Of a stretch of 27,147 nucleotides of DNA, positions 8,378 to 16,861 are shown piece after piece. Source of the stretch: UBA7887 sp964408735 (GTDB lineage Bacteria > Pseudomonadota > Alphaproteobacteria > UBA7887); contig CAYPAX010000065.1 of assembly GCA_964408735.1 (NCBI GenBank), positions 1-27,147 of the forward strand, given 5' to 3'. The notes beneath the pieces were generated by a model. The model searched no databases. It was given only the letters and a program-made list of their open reading frames with translations, and was not told the origin of the DNA. Both the position numbers and the translations under genes were made by a program. How positions within the stretch are numbered: position 1 is the stretch's first letter; each line of letters opens with the position of its first letter.

Positions 8378-10789
8378 ATGGATAGTAAAGCGTTCGCTGC
8401 CGCACTGTGCCTGATACTGTGTCCGGGGACTGGCGCCCTGGCGGCGACGCACGACCTGCCCGTCGAGGCCGGCTTGTGGTCGAAGAAGATATTCCTGCAG
8501 CCGGGTTCCAGCGTCAGCGAGGACGAGGCCGCGACGCTCGCCATCGTCGACGATCCGGTCATGGGGCCGGCGCTCAGCGTCGGGCCCTGGGTCAGCGGCC
8601 GCTGGGGCGTGCGCTATCAGTTCGAGCAGCCGTTCGCCTTCACCACGGGCACCGTGCGCGGCGCCTTTCGCAGCGAAGGCCTGGCAGCGCACGGCCTCGA
8701 GGTCTCGGTGAGCTGGTATCAGGGCTCGACGCGCTTGCATAAGATCACCATCCCGCTCGGCGCGGCGGATAACTGGCAGACTTTCGAGCTGCCGATCCGC
8801 AATGCCTATCCCGGTGCGGACTCGATGTCGCTGGGCTTCGGGTTGTCCGCCAAGACCAACGGCCGCGCGCTTTTCGCCGATATCACCCTCGACGACAGCT
8901 ATGCGGCGCTCGATGCGGCTACGCTGCCGGCGCTGACCCGCCCGGCGCCGCCGGCGGCTCTGGCCCCCGCCACCTCGGTCGAGCTGATCGACGACAACGG
9001 CACCTGGTGGCTGGTTTCCGCGGACGGCGAGCCGTTCTACGCCCGCGGCACTCACGGTCCCAACTGGACCAAGGGGGACAATGTCGTGGCGGATTATTTC
9101 GCTTCGCTGCTGCAAGGCGCCGGCTTCAATACGCTGGGCGGCTGGTCGAGTATCTACCGCTGGCGCGAAGCCAACGAGGAGGTGCTGCTGCCGCGCGGCG
9201 ACGGGCCGCTTTATGTGTTCCAGACCGAGAACCTGAGCGATCCGACCACCGACTACAGCCACCTCGAGAACGCCCTCGGCGAAAGCACCGGCGGCAGCGG
9301 CCACGCGTTCCCCGATCCCTTCGATCCGGATTTCGTCGCTTACGTCAACGCCCGCTATGCCGACAGGTTCACTCTTGTCGAAGACACGCCCTGGTTCGTT
9401 GGCTGGAGCCCGGACAATGAGGCCACGCACGATGACCTGCAGCGGTATGTCTACTCGGCCCACGCCTCGCTGGCATTCCGGGACTTTCTCTCGGAACGCT
9501 ACGGCGGCTCGATCGGCGCCCTCAATTCCGCCTGGGCGACGGCCTTTGCCAGCTTTGACGACATCCTGGCACAGAAACCTGATCCGGAGGTCACGGCCGG
9601 ACCCGTGTACGACGATTTCAGCGCCTTCGCGGTCGAGATCGTGCGCGAATATGTCCAGGTACTGGAGCAGGCGGTCGCTGCCGGCGATACCCAGCACCTC
9701 GTCTTCAGCCCCCAGCTGGCACTCGGCGACTACACCGCCTGGGAGCCCTATCTCGACATCTATGCCGCCTCATTCGACGCCATCATGATCAACATGTATC
9801 CGGAGAACGCGCTCTACGGGCTGTCGGACGGCATGCGGGAGATTCTCGATCATGTCCATGCGGTGACCGGCAAGCCGATCTTCGTCACCGAGTGGTCCGT
9901 GCCGGCGCTCGATTCCGGCCTCTACGACGATCCGGACATGCTCGATTTCTCCTGGTCCAAGGCGCTTGCGACCCAGGCCGAGCGGGCCGAGCACGCGCGC
10001 ACCGTCACCTACGATTTCTACAATCTCCCTTATGTGGTCGGCACCCACTGGTTCAAATGGCTCGACTATGACGACGCCAATCGCCGCGCCAATCGCGGCC
10101 TTTCGGACACGGACGGCTTTCTTTACGTCGAGCTTTGGGACGCCTTGACCGACGCCCACGCTGCGCTGGTCGCGCACGAAAGCGCGCCACCGGGCGGCAA
10201 CGCCCCGCCACTGGCCGATGCCGGCGCCGACCAGACTTTGATCGATAGCGATGGCGACGGACAGGAGATCGTGCAGCTGGACGGCAGCGGCTCCACCGAT
10301 CCCGATGGTGACCCGCTGAGCTATGAATGGCGCGAAGGCGGCGCCGTCATCGCCAGCGGCGCCACTCCTGCCGTGCCGCTCGCCGTCGGCCAGCACGACA
10401 TCACCCTGTCCGTCAGCGATGGCGAAGCACCGCAGTCGAGCGACGCGGTGCGCATCACCGTCGATCCCGCCCCGCCGCCGCCGACATTGGCCGCCCCGAG
10501 CAATCTCACTGCGACGGTCGGCGGCAACGGCATTGCGTTGGCCTGGAGCGACAACAGCGCCAACGAGGACGGCTTCCGGCTCTTTTCGGGCAAGAAGCGG
10601 AAGGGTTCGATAACCTATAGCCTGGTCGCCACCCTCGGCGCCGATGCGACAGGCTTCCTCGATGCCGCGGAAGCCGACGGCCAGCGCTACTACGTCGAAG
10701 CCTTCATCGTTGTTCCCGATATCACCTCGGACCCGTCGAACACGGTCACCGCCAAGGCGCAGAAGGGCGGCGGGCGCAAGCCGAGATAG
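8378..10789 (+). CDS. Secreted glycoside hydrolase-like protein (clan GH-A, GH42/GH50-type) with PKD and Fn3-like modules
   Basis: This 803-residue protein has an N-terminal signal peptide (hydrophobic residues about 5-22). A jelly-roll-like, carbohydrate-binding-type region follows at about 25-185. A TIM-barrel region (about 205-600) has candidate acid/base Glu348 in SPDNEATHDD and nucleophile Glu505 in FVTEWSVPAL, the spacing expected of clan GH-A. The segment YGGSIGALNSAWATAFASFDDI resembles GH42/GH50 enzymes. A PKD-like domain follows (DGSGSTDPDGDPLSYEWREG...VSDGEAP), then an Fn3-like module (SNLTATVGGNGIALAWSDNS...DGFRLF) and a basic tail. The ATG at 8378 has a weak Shine-Dalgarno but gives the signal peptide directly. 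It is divergent from the amine oxidase across a 172-bp region. Substrate (agar, galactoside or other polysaccharide) cannot be assigned. Confidence 0.82.
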   Translation: MDSKAFAAALCLILCPGTGALAATHDLPVEAGLWSKKIFLQPGSSVSEDEAATLAIVDDPVMGPALSVGPWVSGRWGVRYQFEQPFAFTTGTVRGAFRSEGLAAHGLEVSVSWYQGSTRLHKITIPLGAADNWQTFELPIRNAYPGADSMSLGFGLSAKTNGRALFADITLDDSYAALDAATLPALTRPAPPAALAPATSVELIDDNGTWWLVSADGEPFYARGTHGPNWTKGDNVVADYFASLLQGAGFNTLGGWSSIYRWREANEEVLLPRGDGPLYVFQTENLSDPTTDYSHLENALGESTGGSGHAFPDPFDPDFVAYVNARYADRFTLVEDTPWFVGWSPDNEATHDDLQRYVYSAHASLAFRDFLSERYGGSIGALNSAWATAFASFDDILAQKPDPEVTAGPVYDDFSAFAVEIVREYVQVLEQAVAAGDTQHLVFSPQLALGDYTAWEPYLDIYAASFDAIMINMYPENALYGLSDGMREILDHVHAVTGKPIFVTEWSVPALDSGLYDDPDMLDFSWSKALATQAERAEHARTVTYDFYNLPYVVGTHWFKWLDYDDANRRANRGLSDTDGFLYVELWDALTDAHAALVAHESAPPGGNAPPLADAGADQTLIDSDGDGQEIVQLDGSGSTDPDGDPLSYEWREGGAVIASGATPAVPLAVGQHDITLSVSDGEAPQSSDAVRITVDPAPPPPTLAAPSNLTATVGGNGIALAWSDNSANEDGFRLFSGKKRKGSITYSLVATLGADATGFLDAAEADGQRYYVEAFIVVPDITSDPSNTVTAKAQKGGGRKPR

Positions 10790-10793
10790 CCCC

Positions 10794-10822
10794 TTGACGC
10801 GGCCGCGATAGAGGCGTATATG
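10794..10822 (+). promoter_or_regulatory. Sigma-70 type promoter for the rtcB leader
   Basis: TTGACG (10794-10799) and TATATG (10817-10822) are separated by exactly 17 bases, close to the -35/-10 consensus. Transcription would start near 10829-10830, giving a leader of about 168 bases before the rtcB start codon. It lies just 4 bases after the stop of the glycoside hydrolase gene. Confidence 0.65.
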
Positions 10823-10855
10823 CCGCTCCCCAACACAAAATGTGGACCTTCGACG

Positions 10856-10918
10856 ATGAACGCTTTGCTATCTATCTATTCAATGGGCTTCGATCACCGA
10901 AGGGTGCGCGCGCGCTGA
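10856..10918 (+). CDS. Putative 20-residue leader peptide ahead of rtcB
   Basis: A 20-codon ORF starts about 27 bases after the predicted transcription start and ends with an Arg-rich tail, HRRVRAR, read by CGA, AGG, CGC and CGC codons for Arg. Its TGA stop (10916-10918) is exactly the three-base loop of a GC-rich hairpin (10905-10929). Codons 10-13 contain the segment GGGCTTCG, which can pair with a downstream segment that otherwise forms a second hairpin. There is no strong Shine-Dalgarno. It has the architecture of an attenuation leader, but I do not recognise it as a named family, and translation is unproven. Confidence 0.45.
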   Translation: MNALLSIYSMGFDHRRVRAR

Positions 10919-10979
10919 GCGTGCGCGCAGAGACACGACGGACGAAGCCCCTCCCCGGAATGCCGCGGAGGGGCTTCGT
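10885..10979 (+). promoter_or_regulatory. Mutually exclusive hairpins in the rtcB 5' leader
   Basis: Hairpin A: TGCGCGCGCGC (10905-10915) pairs with GCGTGCGCGCA (10919-10929), 10 of 11 positions Watson-Crick plus a possible G-T pair, loop TGA. Hairpin B: ACGAAGCCCCTCC (10942-10954) pairs perfectly over 13 bp with GGAGGGGCTTCGT (10967-10979), loop 12. The left arm of B contains CGAAGCCC (10943-10950), which can instead pair with GGGCTTCG at 10885-10892 inside the leader ORF. That segment is an exact copy of the right-arm segment 10971-10978. No T-run follows B, so it is not a standard intrinsic terminator. The rtcB ribosome site (GGGAG, 10986-10990) lies 6 bases beyond B. Confidence 0.6.
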
Positions 10980-10997
10980 GTATCCGGGAGACGGAAC

Positions 10998-12212
10998 ATG
11001 ACGGGACATACGCGCATAGAGGTTGCCGGCGGTAAGCCGGTGCGCGCCTGGACCAGCGGCGTGCCGGTCGAAGGCCACGCCATGCGCCAGCTCGAGAACG
11101 TGGCGCGCCTGCCATTCATTCACGAGCATGTGGCGGTGATGCCCGACGTGCATCTCGGCATCGGCGCCACCATCGGCAGCGTCATCCCCACCCTCGGCGC
11201 CATCGTGCCGGCGGCGGTGGGTGTCGATATCGGCTGCGGCATGAGCGCCGTCGAGACCGACCTCGATGCCGCGCGGCTGCCCGACTCCCTGGCGCAGATC
11301 CGCGGCGCCATCGAGCGCACCGTGCCCCACGGCAATGCCAAGAGCGGCGGCTGGCGCGATGCCACCCCGCCGCGCGTCGATCATCGTTTCGTGCAAAGCG
11401 GCCTGGCCGAGGGCCTGCGCGAGATCGAGGCGCGCCACCCGAAGCTCGCCAAGGCCAACTCGCTGGTGCACCTCGGCACCCTCGGTGGCGGCAACCATTT
11501 CGTCGAGCTCTGCCTCGACGAAAGCGACAAGCTCTGGGTCATGCTGCATTCGGGCTCGCGCAGCATCGGCAACGCCATCGGCCGCCACTTCATCGAGCAG
11601 GCCAAGCGCGCGATCAGGAAGAAGGGCCTGGCCGACACCCTGCCCGATGTTTCGCTTGCCTGGTTCGAGGAAGGCGAGCCCCTGTTCGACGACTATGTGG
11701 CGGCGGTGGGCTGGGCCCAGGGCTTCGCACGCGCCAACCGCGAAGTCATGATGGAGCGCATTCTGGCGCTGCTCAAGAAGCACCTGCCGCGCTTCCGCAC
11801 GGCCAAGGCCGTGGTCGATTGCCACCACAACTATGTCCAGCGCGAGCACCACTTCGGCGCCGATGTCTGGTTGACCCGCAAAGGCGCAGTGCATGCGGGC
11901 GAGGGCGCGCTCGGCATCATCCCGGGCTCCATGGGCGCGCGCTCGTTCATCGTGCGCGGCAAGGGCAACGCGGACGCCTTCGACTCGTGTTCGCACGGCG
12001 CCGGGCGCCGCATGAGCCGCCGGGAAGCACGCGAGACCTACTCGGTCGATGAGCACAAGCAGGCCACCGCCGGCGTCGAGTGCCGCAAGGATGCCGGCGT
12101 CATCGACGAGACGCCCATGGCCTACAAGGACATCGACGCCGTCATGGCCGCCCAGGCCGACCTCGTAGACGTGGTCCACACCCTCAAGCAGGTGGTCTGC
12201 GTCAAAGGGTGA
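10998..12212 (+). CDS. rtcB: RNA-splicing ligase RtcB
   Basis: The 404-residue protein is a full-length RtcB (family usually about 400-480). It seals RNA 2',3'-cyclic phosphate or 3'-phosphate ends to 5'-OH ends, using GTP and Mn2+ through a GMP-histidine intermediate. The metal-binding Cys in VDIGCGM is near residue 80. Other conserved parts are LGTLGGGNHF, HSGSRSIGN, VDCHHNYVQREHH, GSMGARSFIVRGKGN and SHGAGRRMSR with the guanylylated His near 333. All catalytic motifs appear intact. ATG 10998 has GGGAGA 7 bases upstream. No rtcA, rtcR or archease gene is adjacent, so the sigma-54/RtcR control known from enterobacteria is not evident; the leader described above may replace it. It is followed after 62 bp by an unrelated carboxyltransferase gene. 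Confidence 0.96.
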   Translation: MTGHTRIEVAGGKPVRAWTSGVPVEGHAMRQLENVARLPFIHEHVAVMPDVHLGIGATIGSVIPTLGAIVPAAVGVDIGCGMSAVETDLDAARLPDSLAQIRGAIERTVPHGNAKSGGWRDATPPRVDHRFVQSGLAEGLREIEARHPKLAKANSLVHLGTLGGGNHFVELCLDESDKLWVMLHSGSRSIGNAIGRHFIEQAKRAIRKKGLADTLPDVSLAWFEEGEPLFDDYVAAVGWAQGFARANREVMMERILALLKKHLPRFRTAKAVVDCHHNYVQREHHFGADVWLTRKGAVHAGEGALGIIPGSMGARSFIVRGKGNADAFDSCSHGAGRRMSRREARETYSVDEHKQATAGVECRKDAGVIDETPMAYKDIDAVMAAQADLVDVVHTLKQVVCVKG

Positions 12213-12227
12213 TAGCACCTTCCCCGT

Positions 12228-12262
12228 GGCTCCGGTGCCGCTATGATGGCGGCACCGGAGCC
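12228..12262 (+). promoter_or_regulatory. Perfect 13-bp hairpin directly ahead of the carboxyltransferase ribosome site
   Basis: GGCTCCGGTGCCG (12228-12240) and CGGCACCGGAGCC (12250-12262) form a perfect stem with a 9-base loop. The next gene's Shine-Dalgarno (GGAGGA, 12264-12269) begins immediately after. With no T-run it is more likely an mRNA-stability, processing or translation-control element than a classical terminator of rtcB. Confidence 0.5.
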
Positions 12263-12274
12263 CGGAGGAATGTG

Positions 12275-13891
12275 ATGGCCGTTCTGCAGAGCCAGGTCGA
12301 TACGACATCGGAAGACTACGCCGCCAACCGCGAACGCATGCTGGCGTTGATCGCCGAGTTCCGCGAGGCGGAAGGCAAGGTGAGGGCGCATTCCGAGCGT
12401 GGCCGTGCCCGCTTCGAGAAACGCGGCAAGATGATGCCGCGCGACCGCATTGCCATGCTGCTGGACCGCGGCCGGCCGTTCGTCGAGCTCTCGTCCCTGG
12501 CAGGGCTTGGCCTCGACGATGACGACGGCGACGCCACCGCCGCATCCGGCGGGCTGATCATCGGTATCGGCTTCGTCTCCGGCCTGCGCGTGCTGGTCGT
12601 CGCCCATGACAGTGCCATCAAGGGCGGCGCCATGACGCCATACGGCCTCGACAAGGCGCTGCGCGCGCAGGAGATCGCCATCCGCAACAAGCTGCCGTTG
12701 GTGACGCTGGCCGAGAGTGCCGGCGCCAACCTGCTCTACCAGTCGCGGCTTTTCGTGCGCGGCGGGCGCACCTTCGCCAACCAGGCGCGGCTGTCGGCGG
12801 CGGGAATCCCTCAGGTCACCGTCGTGCACGGCTCGTCCACCGCCGGCGGCGCCTATCTGCCGGGGCTGTCCGACTATGTGGTGCTGGTGCGCGGACACTC
12901 GAAGATCTTTCTCGCCGGCCCGCCCTTGCTCAAGGCGGCGACGGGCGAGGTCGCCGACGACGAGACCCTGGGCGGCGCCGAGATGCACGCGGCCGTCAGC
13001 GGCACCGGCGAATACCTGGCCGAGAACGATGCCGACGGCATTCGCATCGCCCGCGACATCCTCGCCATGCTGGCGCGCCGCTGGGACGCGCCCGCGCCCC
13101 GCGCCGTGGCGCCTGCGCCGCTTTACAACGCCGACGAACTGTTAGGCCTGGTGCCGACCGACTACCGCCAGCCCTATGACGGGCGCGGGGTCATCGCGCG
13201 GCTGGTCGATGGCTCGGAATTCCTCGACTTCAAGCCCGACTACGGCTTCGCCACGCTCTGCGGCCACGCCTCGATCGAAGGCCACGGCGTCGGCCTGATC
13301 GCCAACAACGGGCCCATCGATGCGGACGGCGCCACCAAGGCGGCGCAGTTCATCCAGTTGTGCTGCCAGTCGGCGACGCCGCTGGTCTACCTGCAGAACA
13401 CCACCGGCTACATGGTCGGCGCCGAGGCCGAGGCACGCGGCATCGTCAAGCACGGCTCGAAGATGATCCAGGCGGTCGCCAACGCCACCGTGCCCCAGCT
13501 CGGCCTCATCGTCGGCGCCTCGTTCGGGGCCGGAAATTACGGCATGTGCGGGCGCTCCTACGACCCGCGTTTTCTCTTCGCCTGGCCCAACAGCCGCATC
13601 GCCGTGATGGGCGGCGAACAGGCCGCGGGCGTCATGACCATCATCGCCGAGGACCGCGCACGCCGCGAGGACAAGGAGCCCGACAGCGAGACCCTGGCCA
13701 AGCGCGAGCGCCTCATCATCGACCAGTTCGACCGTGAATCCACGGCGCTCTACGCCACCGCCCACCTCTGGGACGACGGCATCATAGACCCCCGCGACAG
13801 CCGCCGGCTGCTGGGGTTCTTGTTGAGCACCTGCGCCGAGGCGGACGCGCGGGAGCTCAGGCCCAGCAGTTTTGGGGTGGCGCGGATGTAG
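12275..13891 (+). CDS. Acyl-CoA carboxylase, carboxyltransferase (beta) subunit
   Basis: The 538-residue protein has both crotonase-fold halves of a biotin-dependent carboxyltransferase. The N-terminal half includes GGAMTPYGLDKALRAQEIA, SAGANLLYQSRLF, SSTAGGAYLPGLSDY and FLAGPPLLKAATGE. The C-terminal half includes ANNGPIDADGATKAAQFIQ, NTTGYMVGAEAEARGIVKHG, GASFGAGNYGMCGRSYDPRF and MGGEQAAGVM. It resembles the methylcrotonyl-/geranyl-CoA carboxylase group (MccB/AtuC) more than acetyl-CoA carboxylase AccD. It would transfer CO2 from carboxybiotin to an acyl-CoA. ATG 12275 has GGAGGA 5 bases upstream. A biotin carboxylase/carrier partner is not in the window; the next gene is convergent. A role in leucine or terpenoid catabolism is possible but not shown. 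Confidence 0.92.
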   Translation: MAVLQSQVDTTSEDYAANRERMLALIAEFREAEGKVRAHSERGRARFEKRGKMMPRDRIAMLLDRGRPFVELSSLAGLGLDDDDGDATAASGGLIIGIGFVSGLRVLVVAHDSAIKGGAMTPYGLDKALRAQEIAIRNKLPLVTLAESAGANLLYQSRLFVRGGRTFANQARLSAAGIPQVTVVHGSSTAGGAYLPGLSDYVVLVRGHSKIFLAGPPLLKAATGEVADDETLGGAEMHAAVSGTGEYLAENDADGIRIARDILAMLARRWDAPAPRAVAPAPLYNADELLGLVPTDYRQPYDGRGVIARLVDGSEFLDFKPDYGFATLCGHASIEGHGVGLIANNGPIDADGATKAAQFIQLCCQSATPLVYLQNTTGYMVGAEAEARGIVKHGSKMIQAVANATVPQLGLIVGASFGAGNYGMCGRSYDPRFLFAWPNSRIAVMGGEQAAGVMTIIAEDRARREDKEPDSETLAKRERLIIDQFDRESTALYATAHLWDDGIIDPRDSRRLLGFLLSTCAEADARELRPSSFGVARM

Positions 13892-13906
13892 GGGCGCGCG
13901 GGCGAC

Positions 13907-15733
13907 TCAATCCGTCGGCTCCGGCCTGTCGGGAACCTCCAGCCCGGCCTTGCGAAATCCCTCGACAAACAATTGCGCGTGATCTTCGCGGAAGCTCCAC
14001 TTGTCGATCTCGTCCCACCAGTTGTCGGCAAAATCAGGATAGACCGCCAGCAACTTGTCAACTTGCTCGCGTGCTTCTTCCAGACGCCCGAGCTGTCCAT
14101 AGGCCGCGACAGCTTGGGCGTGATACCACAAATTGCCGACCCAACCCGTGTTCAGAACGGCAGCCAGAGCCTCTTCGTAAGCGCCCCGCCGATAGTGGTA
14201 ATGGAAAAATGAGAAATTGTACCAGCTCGGATGATTTGGATTGAGCGCGATCGCCTTCTCCACCATAGCTATGCCACGCTCGTCATCGCCGATATGCACC
14301 AGATTTGTGCCGGTTATTGCCAAGGCATTAGAGTCATTGGAATTGAGTGACAGGGCTTTCTCGGCCGCCAGCTGGAATGACTCGATGTCGCGCAAAGTAT
14401 AATGTACCCACGCGAGGATATTGTGGGCTGCGGCATCGTTCGGATCGATGCTCACCGCCCGCGTCGCCGCCTCCAGCGCCCGCTCGAGCGAGCCGGGTCG
14501 CGGATCAAAATTGAAGCGATGCTCGTCCAAATTGACAATGGCCAAAGCCTGCCATCCGCCGGCATAGTTTGGATCATCTTCGACAGCGCGCTCGGCGCAG
14601 GCGCGGATAATGGCGTGCTCCTCCGGCGAAGCACCATCCCAATAGCTCACCATGCGCAGCCGGCATTCGACAGAGGTCAATGTTTCGGGCGGCTTGTCGG
14701 CGATGCTCCGCGACGCCGCTCGCAAAACGATGCCCTGTGAATCGGCGATCGTCGCGGCCACACGGCTAATCACGTCGTCCTGGATTTCGAACACGCTCGC
14801 TGCCGTCAGGTCGCGGTCGTAGGTCTCGCCCCAGAGATGGGTGCCGACGCTGGCGTCGCTCAGTTCCACCATCACCCGCACCGTGTCGCCGTCGCGGCGC
14901 ACGCGGCCTTCGACAACGTAGCGTGCCCCGAGTTCGCGATGCAGGGTGGCAGAATCGACCCCTCGGCTAGCGTAGTGGGCTGTGGTGTTTCTGGCGATCA
15001 CCCGCAGTTCCTGAAAGCGCGACAGGCGGTTGATCAGATCCTCGGTGAGGCCCATGGCGAAATAATCCTGCTCAGGGTCCCCACTCGCATTCTCGAAAGG
15101 AAGAACCGCAATCGCCGGGCCGTCGGGCACTGCCAAAACCGGATCTGTGGCGACGGTCTCGCTTTTGCCCTGTATCAGCTGCCACGCGGCAACGGCGACC
15201 ACAACCAGAGCCACCGCGAGCGCCAGAGGGCGTCTCGATCTTGCCTTCGGGGGCGCAGGCGTAGGCGCCGTCTCCCCGCCCGCCGCCACTCGCCAGGCCC
15301 GCACCGGCCGGGCGATGTTTTTCACCTCCTGCTCGCCTAGGTCGGCCAAACCGACGCCGAGCTTGCCTTCGATGTGCTCGTGCACAGTGCCTGAGACCGT
15401 CAGCCCGCCCGGCTCTGCGAGGCTCTCCAGGCGCGCGGCGATGTTGACGCCGTCGCCGTAGATGGTGCCGTCGTCCTGTTCGACGATGTCGCCGAAATGC
15501 ACGCCGATGCGGAACTGCATGCGGCGGTCCTCGGGCACGTCGGCATTGCGTGCGGCCAGGGTCTCCTGCACGGCAAGCGCCGTGCGCACGGCCTCGATGA
15601 CGCTCTCGAAGACGCTGAGCACGCTGTCGCCGGCGGTATCGACGACGCGCCCGTCATGCCCTTGCACGTGCTCGCGAAACACCGCCCGCGCTCGCCCCAG
15701 CGCGGCAATGGTCGCCTCCTCGTCCTCGCCCAT
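13907..15733 (-). pseudogene. Adenylate cyclase - TolB-like - TPR protein, N-terminally truncated
   Basis: The frame encodes 608 residues from an ATG at 15731-15733: a class III cyclase domain lacking its start, then a membrane segment (LALAVALVVVAVAAWQL, about 170-186). A TolB-like region follows (AIAVLPFENASGDPEQDYFAMGLTEDLINRL), then TPR units to the C-terminus. In intact relatives MGEDEEAT is preceded by a stretch like the AADVTGYSRL seen at the left edge of this window, which carries the first metal-binding Asp. Here homology stops exactly at that Met, and the residues before it (LNQSSGVAC) are unrelated. The second-metal region (TAGDSVLSVF) and GDGVNIAARLE remain. No Shine-Dalgarno precedes the ATG. 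It is therefore probably catalytically dead, though the TPR part may still be made. It converges on the carboxyltransferase gene. Confidence 0.8.
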
Positions 15734-15935
15734 GCATGCCACGCCACTGGACTGGTTGAGGGCCGGCTGCACAGGTGCGGTCATCATCGACCCGCAGCGC
15801 GCCTGGGGACAGCTCACGGCCGTGAGCGAGATCACCGTAAGCGACCCCGAATACAGGACGAATCTCCAAGCGCTCCTGCGGCGGCCGTGGCCCGCGCCAA
15901 AGGTGTCGGTGGCGAGGAAGGCGGTGGCGGCATGA
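15732..15935 (+). pseudogene. Truncated 3' end of a phage/plasmid-type gene preceding parB-like gene
   Basis: A 67-codon frame (PLDWLRAGCTGAVIID, then TVSDPEYRTNLQALLRRPWP) ends with a TGA overlapping the ATG of the next gene (ATGA, 15932-15935). That is the coupling seen between real operon genes. The frame reads like a conserved C-terminal tail rather than a complete protein; its upstream part is replaced by the antisense of the cyclase gene. In comparable elements a primase or DNA-binding gene sits here, but I cannot name the family. The breakpoint with the cyclase is at about 15731-15737. Confidence 0.5.
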
Positions 15936-16861
15936 AGACGGAATCTCCCCTCACCATACGGCTGACCGAGAAGTACCAGGTTCTGCCTCCGATGCCGCCC
16001 GAGCAGTTTGAGGCACTCAAGGCGGACATCGCCGAACGTGGCGTGCTCGTGCCGATCGACGTGGACGAAGATGGCCATATTCTCGACGGCCACCATCGCT
16101 ATCGCGCCTGCACCGAACTCGGCATAACAGACTTTCCCACCTTAGTACGGCCGGGGTTGAGCGAGGAAGACCGCCGCATCTTTGCCCGCAAAAACAACGT
16201 CATGCGCCGCCATCTCACACGCGCGCAGATTCGGGCGCTGATTGCCGACCAGCTCCGGGAGACGCCCAATTGGGCAAACAACCGCGTCGGCGGAATGTTG
16301 GGCGTCGATGCCAAGACCGTGGCAACCGTCCGTTCCAAGCTGGAGACAACTTCGGAAATTCCGAAGTTCGACAAGTTGATCGGCGCCGACGGCAAGGAAC
16401 GTGCCGTTAAGCAGAAGCGGCCTCCCGCCATCATGGTCACCAGCACAGAAGAGCTGGCTCGCACTCTGCGCTTGATTGAAGAGGCTGAGGATCCCAACGA
16501 GGTGACCGGCTTTGTCACCGTAGACGGCTTCCATACAATTGTGACGCCCGAATACGACCCTTTCGCTCACTGCGACGAGGAGGCCAAGCGCCAATGGCTG
16601 CTGTTTTGCGTTTGGCTAACCGATCAGGGCTATGAGCCGGAGGGAGCGTGGCCCCACACTGAATGGATATTGCAACGCCAATTCAAGACGCCAGGCGAGT
16701 GGCTGGGCGAAGAGGGCAGAAATTTCCGTTCAAAGTGGATGAAGGTTAAGCCCAGGAACGAAGTGAAAACGCTCAAGCACTGGGAAGCGTTCCTTGCCGC
16801 CCACGATGAGCCCGTCGAAGAGATAGAGGCACGACTTGAAAAAATGGCGGCAGGCAAGTGA
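15932..16861 (+). CDS. ParB/Srx-fold nuclease-like protein of a phage or integrative element
   Basis: The 309-residue protein has an N-terminal ParB domain (about 10-75) with the conserved motif ILDGHHRYRACTELGI. A helical DNA-binding region follows (LTRAQIRALIADQLRETPNWANNRVGGMLGVDAKTVATVR, about 90-130) with a helix-turn-helix-like segment. The C-terminal half is unusual for a partition protein; it is charged, contains a Trp-rich stretch (EGAWPHTEWILQRQFKTPGEWL) and is not recognised. Phage ParB-like proteins act in replication or transcription control rather than chromosome partition, and no parA is adjacent. Start ATG overlaps the stop of the truncated upstream gene; its own stop overlaps the next start (GTGA, 16858-16861). 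It is therefore translated as one unit with the helicase gene. Confidence 0.85.
   Translation: MKTESPLTIRLTEKYQVLPPMPPEQFEALKADIAERGVLVPIDVDEDGHILDGHHRYRACTELGITDFPTLVRPGLSEEDRRIFARKNNVMRRHLTRAQIRALIADQLRETPNWANNRVGGMLGVDAKTVATVRSKLETTSEIPKFDKLIGADGKERAVKQKRPPAIMVTSTEELARTLRLIEEAEDPNEVTGFVTVDGFHTIVTPEYDPFAHCDEEAKRQWLLFCVWLTDQGYEPEGAWPHTEWILQRQFKTPGEWLGEEGRNFRSKWMKVKPRNEVKTLKHWEAFLAAHDEPVEEIEARLEKMAAGK

Noticed and set aside
10942..10979. Hairpin before rtcB as an intrinsic terminator
   Set aside because: No T-run follows and the rtcB ribosome site begins 6 bases later, so termination alone is not supported; kept as a regulatory hairpin.
15732..15935. Short frame as a complete small gene
   Set aside because: It starts exactly at the cyclase breakpoint without a ribosome site and reads like a C-terminal tail, so it is listed as a truncated gene instead.
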